Positions 56,340 through 64,000 of a stretch of DNA of 64,000 bases are shown here, one piece after another. Each line of letters starts with the position of its first letter. Positions within the stretch are counted from its first letter, which is position 1. The notes beneath the pieces are model-generated. The model saw nothing but the letters and a program-made list of their open reading frames with translations. It was not told the origin of the DNA and did no database searches. The stretch is taken from assembly GCA_030407085.1 (NCBI GenBank), contig CM059587.1, forward strand, positions 18,697,001 through 18,761,000, in the 5' to 3' direction. This stretch comes from Trichopria drosophilae (lineage: Eukaryota > Arthropoda > Insecta > Hymenoptera > Diapriidae). The position numbers and the translations under genes are program-made.

Positions 56340-57850
56340 AAATCTTTTTCTCAATTCTAGTTATGTTTAAAAACTTCTACTCCAAAACTGTAAAAAAATG
56401 GGTAAAAACTGGACAGAAACTGCATAAAATGTTTCCAGACAACTTTTGAGTTATGAAAATGTTAACGAAAATAAACAATAGCAGTGATGATGATGATAAT
56501 GACGATGACAACGATGATGATATAGATGACGATGACAATGACGAATATACTCGTATGACAGATGCTGAACGAAGTTCAATCTTTTTCCTAATAATAGTTA
56601 CGTTCAAAAAACGTCTTTTCTGCCCTCCGGCCAGAAACCGCAACTTCCTGGCCGCTGCGGGAAACGAAGTTGCGGTTTTCTGGCTATCGTCGAGCAGAAA
56701 AATAGTATACGGCCCTTGCCCAATAAAAAAGAAAGCCTCAGATCACATGTTTGTCAGACTCGGCTTCGCCTCGGCCAACAATTTCATGTGATCTGAAGCA
56801 CTTTCTTTTTTACTGGCCTAGAATCGTAATATACTAATTCCGAAATTACAAAAAAATGGATAAAAACTGGACAGAAACTGCATAAAATGTTTCCAGACAA
56901 CTTTTGAGTTATGAAAATGTTAACGAAAATAAACAATAGCAGTGATGATGATGATAATGACGATGACAACGATGATGATATAGACGACGATGACAATGAC
57001 GATTATACTCGTATGACAGATGCTGAACGAAGTTCAATCTTTTTCCTAGTAATAGTTACGCTCAAAAAACGTCTATTCCGAAATTACAAAAAATGGATAA
57101 AAACTGGACAGAAACTGCATAAAAAGTTTCCAAACAACGTTTGAGTCATGAAAATGTTAACGAAAATAAACAATAGCAGTGATGATGATGATAACGATGA
57201 TGATATAGATGACGATGACAATGACGAGTATACTCGTATGACAGATGCTGAACGAAGTTCAATCTTTTTCCTAATAATAGTTACGTTCAAAAAACATCTA
57301 TTCCGAAATTACAAAAAATGGATAAAAACTGGACAGAAACTGCATAAAAAGTTTCCAAACAACGTTTGAGTCATGAAAATGTCAACGAAAATAAACAATA
57401 GCAGTGATGATGATGATAATGACGATGACAACGATGATGATATAGATGACGATGACAATGACGATTATACTCGTATGACAGATGCTGAACGAAGTTCAAT
57501 CTTTTTCCTAATAATAGTTACGCTCAAAAAACGTCTATTCCGAAATTACAAAAAATGGATAAAAAGTGGACGGAAACTGCATAAAAAGTTTCTAAACAAC
57601 GATTGAGTCATGAAAATGTTAACGAAAATAAACAATAGCAGTGATGATGATAATAATGATGATGATGACAACTATGACGATATGGATGACGATGACAATG
57701 ACGATTATACTCGTATGACAGCTGCTGAACGAAGTTCAATCTTTTTCCTAATAATAGTTACGCTCAAAAAACGTCTATTCCAAAATTACAAAAACTGGAT
57801 AAAAACTGAACAGAAACCGCATACAAAGTTTGCAGACAATTTCTAAAACA
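56340..57850 (+). repeat. 237-base tandem array; each unit has an acidic ORF and a conserved TGA
   Basis: Unit starts (ATGAAAATG) lie at 56453, 56911, 57148, 57373 and 57610. Spacings are 237, 225 (a 12-base deletion in the Asp run) and 237, with a 221-base insertion in the first. Each unit encodes MKM(L/S)TKINNSS, an Asp/Asn run, YTRMT(D/A)AERSSIFFLI(I/V)VT, KNW/KKW and ends before the next at TGAGT(C/T)ATG. Unit length is a multiple of three, and only the TGA separates units. The (GATGAC)n core resembles a minisatellite. The family is unknown, and coding status is unproven. Confidence 0.7.
56614..56838 (+). repeat. Double-hairpin repeat, copy 2, inserted in the first tandem unit
   Basis: Hairpin 1 pairs AGAAACCGCAACTT with AAGTTGCGGTTTTCT. 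Hairpin 2 pairs CTCAGATCACATG with CATGTGATCTGA around a loop with GACTCGGCTTCGCCTCGG. Other tandem units lack this stretch, which defines the insertion. It aligns with the minus strand of 42290-42580. Confidence 0.65.
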
Positions 57851-57854
57851 TCTA

Positions 57855-58610
57855 CATAAATTATCGGCTAGAAACTGGACAAAAAGTATTTAGGTTATTC
57901 GTGTTAAATATTTTAAGCACTTTTTGCAGAAACAAAGCAGAAAATGTCCACAATTTATCTAAAAAAAAGTATCTGAATGCAATCCATGAGTTTGTTACGT
58001 TTAGTATTGAAAACTACCTCTATTTATTACTCATAAACTGGCAGGTCTGCAACTTTATTAGTAAAAAACTGACCAATATTTAGACCAAATTTCTACCAGG
58101 GCCACTGTACATTCAATTAAATTGTTACAGTGATTTTTTTAACTGAATTTTCTATGCGGGGATTCTTTTTTCGGGGAAAAATTAAATTATATGGACAATT
58201 ACATTAAATTTAAGATATATACATGACATTTTTTATGTGCATTAAATTTCAAGTCTGACATTAAAAGTCGTTTAATGCCGAAATTGAAATGTGCTTCCAC
58301 CACATATTCATTAAATTTCATGTACAGACCTCTCTTTCGTAATTGTAGTCCGAAAATATTGTGTAATTGGTCCTGCTTCCCCCTTCCAGGTGCACTGTAA
58401 GCAGAAAGGCACAATCGCGAATGCGCACGTATGTTCTATTAACTGTTTCATACATGGAGAAGGGGAAGTAAGGTCGGGAACGGCGAACAAGCAATTATGG
58501 GGAAATTCAACCCCGACCGGACAGCAATTACGGAGGGAGAACTGTATTTCTTTTTAACAGTGTATCAGGTATTAAATCCATTGGATTTTGGAATCCAGAG
58601 GATTAATATG
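57855..58610. other. Non-coding stretch, possible lone pogo-like end
   Basis: CAGTTCTCCCTCCGTAATTG (minus strand, about 58546) resembles a pogo-like MITE terminus, but no matching left end was found. No gene was seen. Confidence 0.25.
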
Positions 58611-58614
58611 GAAT

Positions 58615-59612
58615 CTGTTTTTTTTTATTTATTTGTTTTTACAAATTGACTGCATTTTACATATCTGTTACATAAAAGTGTAAATGAAAGCTCAGTAAAC
58701 GTAGATAAACAATAAAGTAACTAAGAAAATAGATTTAACTATAAATGTAACAAAAAATAACTTTCGGATGGAACAATACAGTAGAAAGTCTATTTCCACT
58801 CTCTTAAGGGTCATATTCTTACAGCAAAGAATCCATAGTTAGATCCATTTATGATTTTAAAGATAGGGCGATGGATTCTGAGTTGGTATTGAAGGGATCG
58901 ATTGGTGAATAAGTTTAGTTTAGTTCAGGACAAGAAAGTGGTCCATAAATTATTTTATAGACGTGTGAATGTCGATTGCACGATGGATGGATTCAATGGT
59001 AGGGAAGTTGCGAGTTATAGCATGGTTCGAAAAATTATACACCCAAAAAGAGAGTAACGAATCAGTTTTGTTATCATAATTCCCTTGGCAGTTTAGGGTG
59101 ACCATATGGATGAGCAATAGAGTAGATGAGAGAGTATCAAAGTCTTATATAAATAATAATATGGATATTTTTAAAGTAGGCAGTTTATCGCCTCAGAAAG
59201 ACAAGTGCGGAGTAAGCCGTTACAATGTTAAGATGTTTAGTAAAATTAAAAGATTGATTAAAGTGACGCCACGATCTGTATTGATGTTGCTTGAGGCAGT
59301 AAGATATTATTAATGTTTTTAAGACATGAGGGCTTTTCTTCGAGAGAAAGGTACACTGTGAAACTTATTAATATTTAAGAGAAGCTTATTAAATATTGCC
59401 CATCTATTTAAGGCTTTCAAATCACGTTGTAATGTTGATGAATCGCGAGGATAATAAATGATTTTAAACAATTTTGCATCGTCAACAAATAACAGAATCT
59501 GAGAATAGGTAATACAGCCGCATAGGTCATTGACAAATAACAACAAAAAAAGTATAGGACCAATTCGTTGAAATATAACGATTAAAATAATATTTATTAG
59601 ATTCATATACAT
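58615..59612 (-). pseudogene. Decayed CR1/Jockey-like RT, 3' fragment with A-tail
   Basis: On the minus strand: RT motif B remnant GPILFLLLFVNDL, motif C LLFVDDAKLF, STLQRDLKALNRWA, then after stops LILSHLLYCSSIWSP. An A-rich end lies at 58618-58640. The last motif closely parallels FMYCSPIWSP in the CR1-like element at 7284-11693. Confidence 0.65.
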
Positions 59613-59639
59613 ATATAATTTGGACGAATTACGAATTCA

Positions 59640-62600
59640 ATTAGATCCGGCTATGTCCACTTCTAATCTTCATTTGATTCCTGGGTGTTAGTCAAGGACT
59701 ACTAAAGCTATAGTGGCAAAATCAATGATCTCAAATCCTCTAGCTACAGAATTCCCTAACATTCCAACCATTTTTCAAAAATTGGTTAGCAATATTAACC
59801 TCGTCACTTTAATCGCTTGTAATCTGAATTAGGAATCGTAATCAGCGATTTCGAAAACCTCAAGGTACAAAGTTTTATATAAATCAAGTTTAGAAAACTG
59901 ATATAGAAAAAGGTTAACAAAATTTGATAATGAGGTATTCGACATGTTTTTATTATTTAATGGTTAATGCTGGAAAGAAATAATTTTTAAGAAATTAGTT
60001 TTAAAAATTACTATTTTGAAATATGACAGTCCCAAAGTTCTAAAGATATGCCCATATGCAAATTTCAGTGTTGTTATAATATAATACATGCTTATATAAT
60101 ATAATAATATTTAACAGATATCTAGAAGCTACAAGATGTTTTCCGAAAACGGATAAAAAGTGTATTAATTATATCTTTGTTTACGAAATACTTTGAATTA
60201 TGGCCGCTAAGAGCGCTCGAGATTCTTGTAGCTCTCGCTCCGTATCCATCATGAAAATGTCTCTCCATTTCGTATGAGGAAACCTTGCCGCTACGATTAG
60301 AGAGGATAAAGAATGTGCTTTCCCTTCAAAAATATTTTATTTAAAATTCTTTTTCGACGCGTATTTCTAGAGATATAAAATTATTCCAATATATTTATAC
60401 GGAGTGTCTATATCTACCTACGGTTTCCTATATCGTGCGTGAGAGGACGAGAGATGGATGCAACAAAGGTATTACGTGTTTGGTTAGGTTAGGATAGTTT
60501 TAGCAGGGGGTCTGGGGGACGGTAGTTCCCCACAAAGCAACCGAATTCGGGGCAAAACAAATTTGCGAGATTTGACTGCAGAATCATAGCTTATATGAAA
60601 TTATTTCATATGTAGATTTAAACACAGCCATATTTGTAGCAAATCCTGCTGTATATAACTTGTTTGATGAAATATCATTTTATCACGTTTTAAAACCAGC
60701 ATTGGTACGCTACCATTAGGGGGATTCTGACAGGTAAATGCTGCAATTGACAGAAATCGCTTTAATAGTATGGAAAATTGGTCAACAATTATTTTGTCTA
60801 TATCTTTGTGTCAGAACCTAATGGAGATGCCCCGACTGCAAAGTTAAATGACATAATCTTTTAACATATTGTTCTATTTCTTTTACATGTGACATAACTT
60901 GAAATAATCGAGTTGATCTGATTCGTTATTGATTGAACAAAAAATGCAAAGAAATTACGTAATAGTTCTGTTTCAGTGACTTGAGAGATTGCAAGCACAA
61001 TATTGTTTTATGTTATGCTATATAAATTTTGGAATAAAATTAGAAAATACCAATTGCTGTATTTCACAAAATAGCGCCCGGTTCGCGTGTTTTTACAGAT
61101 TGACAGCAAATATGATTAGCTTTATATGAAAACTTTCCTATTTCCAACTAACTTTGTTGGCTTTATTTCGCAGTATTGATTAGTGATACACGTAGACTTT
61201 TCCCAAGAGACTCATCGAAAAATGCGATGGGTGTCTTGTAAAGGAGCTAGGATCTCAAGTAAACAAATAATGCAGTGTTGTACAAAAATATTATGAACTG
61301 TATCTATGCTATGATCACGTGAAATTTGTTAGAAAAATAATATGAAGCCTCATGAATCTCTTACGCTAAAGTCTGGCGTCTTCGAAGTTGATGAACACAA
61401 TGGGAAAGTGCATTGTATAAATCATCGATAGTTCTCTTCATACATGTATATATTTGAAGTCTTATTATTCTTAAAATGCTTTTGAAAAATAAAAAAAAAA
61501 AACATTTTGAATGTTGTTTATTTTAGTTATGGCCTCCAAAATAAGCTGATCGATAATATTCAGTTCGCGAATTCATAATTAACACATTAAAACGTATTAA
61601 CCATCTTGAGAGATCATATTTTCGCACAAGTTTTGTTAGTTCATGCTTGGATTTGAGGCCCTAATTAGTTGAAGTTGACGAATCAAGCATCAACTAATGA
61701 AAATTGTTTTGGATGTGTCCAACGCGGTCACCTATCTATTCAGAAAAACGGTGACAGAATCATGGCATGCCGCTACACTTCCGTTATGTTGAAATCAGAT
61801 AGACCGAGTCACACGTCTAAACAAAAAAGGAAAAAGCCAGGGGAAAAAAGTAAAGAAAGATTCGATTTAAATTGAAACCAATCATTCAAAATATTCCAAA
61901 TCGACGTTTCTAAGCCGATAAATTTGTAAAATATGATTCCTTCCGCCAAGCCTCACTGAAGAGTTCAAGAGCGGAGGAGATTGAACGAAACACCACGCAT
62001 GTATCTTTTTAATTTTAATTATTAGTATATTTTGCATGTCTATACAATTTTTTTTTTCCCTTTTGAATATTTAGTCATTTTTGCATGTTCATATAGAAAA
62101 ATCTCCATATGTGTGTACTAATGTCAATTTTCTTTCTTTAGATTGATTATAATTGCATGCTAACCAATCATTCATATATCAGTTTATTCAAATAACTGTT
62201 AAATCGAAATTGTAATATAATATAAATTTATTAGTCTTATAATTATGAATGTCGTTATTTAAAAAAAAATTTTTTTATTATTTTTTATTTTTCAACTTTT
62301 ACCTTTTTCCTTTTTCCTTTTTGTTGTTAATATTATTACTAGTTGAGATTATAAATGTTTTAAAACAAAGCCTAGCGTTCGGGAATCCAAGTGATTACAC
62401 GCAAAGTGTTTGACATGTTTAGAGATCTTCAAACTGTAGCATTTTAACATCTAATGCAATTTTTATAAACATCGTGGTAGGTCATAAGCCCGGTTTAAAA
62501 CCAATTTAATTTTGTTAATTTCCAAAGGAAACCTTGTAAAATATGGTTGTATAAATCCGTAGTTACGTTTAGGGCGTTGATCAGAACCCTTAATAAAACT

Positions 62601-62900
62601 CTAGCCAGAGCCCTAAATGTAACGCTAAAATTTCGACTAGGAAAGCGCTAACAAAAGTGCCTTTTTGAGCGAAAGTGTGCTGTAATGAATCGGCGGTCAA
62701 ATAACGTGGTCAGAATATCCGTTCGCAGGATCTGGGTGAAGTACTGCGATTTATTACCGACGTTTCTCACACTTGCGGTTTGCATAATCACGGCCAGCGG
62801 CACATGGTGCACATTCTAGGATTCACTACATATATGTTAAACCACGATTGGTTTTTGCAATCTCGGGAAGAATTTTTACTTAATCATAGCAAAATTATCA
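59640..62900. other. Long AT-rich intergenic region, no supported gene
   Basis: A lone unit of the 121-base family lies near 59820. The ORF at 61669-61875 is basic at its end but has no motif or splice support. Poly-T and TTTTTCC runs occur near 62270-62325. Confidence 0.4.
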
Positions 62901-63224
62901 CATTAAATTATATTTAAATCGAATATTGAAAAAGAAACTCGTTTCTGATTGGCAGGTAACGAAAGACTTGATGCACCAGAATTCTGTCGATGGGGTGTCG
63001 AGGGCTCACCGTAGCGTCTTACGATCGAGCTTTGCGTCAACGAATCACCAGGATTTAAGAAGACTGAGACCGAAGGAAAAAATCTGTTGGCGCGAATCGT
63101 CAATAGTTGGTGGATTTTCGGCCTGAAAAATCGACGGAAATCAAACGAAATTCACCAATTTCCGACGTTTCTTCCCTTTCTTTGTGTTTTCTTCAAAATC
63201 AACGAGCGTTGTGCGACTTAGAAG

Positions 63225-63389
63225 ATGGCAACACCACCAGATTCTCCAGGGCCGGAAGAAGCACTTTTCGAGTTTGAGAACTCGCGGGCCCGTCATCAGA
63301 CTACCCGACCAGTAGCGATCGAAGAACTACTGCGACAGACCAAATTTTCCAGGCAGGAAATCCGCGTTATGTATCGCGGGTTCAAGCAG
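63225..63389 (+). CDS. KChIP-like EF-hand calcium sensor, first coding exon
   Basis: ATG at 63225 (context GAAGATGG) opens 55 codons up to the donor CAAGCAG|GTACGT at 63389/63390, phase 0. After an acidic, Pro-rich leader (MATPPDSPGPEEALFEFENS) comes the family signature PVAIEELLRQTKFSRQEIRV and MYRGFKQ. This is the conserved pre-EF-hand segment of neuronal calcium sensors and Kv-channel-interacting proteins. The EF hands must lie beyond the window. The sequence after the donor is intronic. CpG-containing sequence at 62930-63220 is a plausible promoter or 5' UTR. Confidence 0.75.
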
Positions 63390-63938
63390 GTACGTTCTAT
63401 TTCTTACTTAACCTTAAATTTTTCCGCAATAGTTTGTACTGAGCTATTTTTGGACAGTCGTGGTCTTGATGTGACGGAAAGATTTAAAATGCTAATGTAT
63501 CAAACATTCACCGTTTGGTGAAAAACATACATCTTATCTACTATTGCTTGCGATGACTGGAGGATGTTTGGAGCGAAATTTCACTTTTTTGCATTGATAT
63601 TTTTCCTTTTACTGATAAATCAACATTTGTCTTCTACATTAGTATTAATTTAGTTGAACATCCGAACACAATTATGGAATTTGTAAGTCGTACCCATTAA
63701 CTACATGGATTACAAAGGTCAGTTTCACTATGGCTCGGAAGCAAAACACCCGCATAAAAAATGCAAACAATAGTTACTCGTGCGGCCGCTGATCGGTGTA
63801 GTCATTGAATCCAGCACGAGTTTTTAATTTTGTAGGCAACGAAATAAACAAATATTAATAATACTAATATTGAAAACGTGTTTACCTTATGTGAAGCAAT
63901 TACTGATACTGGAGAATCATTTTATATCAAAATGCGTA

Positions 63939-64000
63939 CAGTAAAATGGGGGGAGCTGAGAAATGGCAACGTCGCGAAACTACCGTAATCTGACCAGTTA
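63939..64000 (+). repeat. Possible left end of a TA-type element related to 33104-34064
   Basis: TACAGTAAAATGG followed by AATGGCAACGTCGCG resembles the GGCAACGTCGC terminus at 33104. The right end would lie outside the window. Confidence 0.3.

Noticed and set aside
60484..60496. Telomere-like TTAGGTTAGG
   Set aside because: Only two units; expected by chance in AT-rich insect DNA, no array.

Overview
This window reads as nuclear DNA of an insect, most likely a hymenopteran (ant- or wasp-like). It is AT-rich, with spliced GT-AG genes, AATAAA signals, a few CpG-rich patches and a very heavy load of arthropod-type transposable elements. No bacterial operons, rRNA, tRNA or CRISPR arrays were seen. 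The organism call is an inference from gene and transposon families, not from a marker gene.

Host genes, left to right: the N-terminal part of a TFIIIA-like C2H2 zinc-finger protein (1-534, minus, running off the left edge); a frameshifted TGS1 copy (16825-18166, minus); an intact SNAPC4/SNAP190-like Myb protein (35442-37922, plus); an intact TGS1 trimethylguanosine synthase (45644-47533, plus); a three-exon SFR1/MEI5-like recombination factor (51164-51741, plus); a four-exon mitochondrial ribosomal protein S18C (52141-52951, minus, convergent with SFR1); a CpG-rich probable first exon (about 54975-55460, plus); and the first coding exon of a KChIP-like EF-hand calcium sensor (63225-63389, plus, continuing off the right edge). 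TFIIIA, SNAPC4 and TGS1 all serve small non-coding RNAs (5S rRNA, snRNA transcription, snRNA/snoRNA cap hypermethylation). Their proximity may reflect the TGS1 duplications rather than co-regulation.

The TGS1 3' end and 3' flank occur three times: behind the intact gene (C), behind the broken copy (A), and directly after the SNAPC4 stop codon (B). Comparing A, B and C shows pre-insertion sites for three DNA transposons.

Mobile elements dominate the rest. 2.3-12.4 kb: a CR1/Jockey-like RT fragment, two head-to-tail R4/Dong-like elements (restriction-like endonuclease type), and a near-complete CR1/Jockey-like element inserted in the second; its ORF1/ORF2 junction carries a classic -1 slippery heptamer. 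13.8-16.8 kb: a Tc1/mariner-type element with DD41D spacing and long repeated termini. 20-25 kb: Penelope-like fragments plus TA- and TTAA-type non-autonomous elements. 25.2-30.1 kb: a full Ty1/copia element with apparently identical LTRs, a 5-bp target duplication and an initiator-tRNA anticodon-arm primer site. 31-34.5 kb: a dead RT and nested TTAA/TA elements. 38-44 kb: compound inverted-repeat elements, a split RNase H fragment, a structured double-hairpin repeat and a 121-bp tandem array. 48-51 kb: three TTAA elements in tandem and a hAT-like element holding a pogo-like one. 53.2-54.8 kb: a large TTAA foldback. 56.3-57.9 kb: a 237-bp tandem array in which every unit holds the same acidic ORF and the same in-frame TGA.
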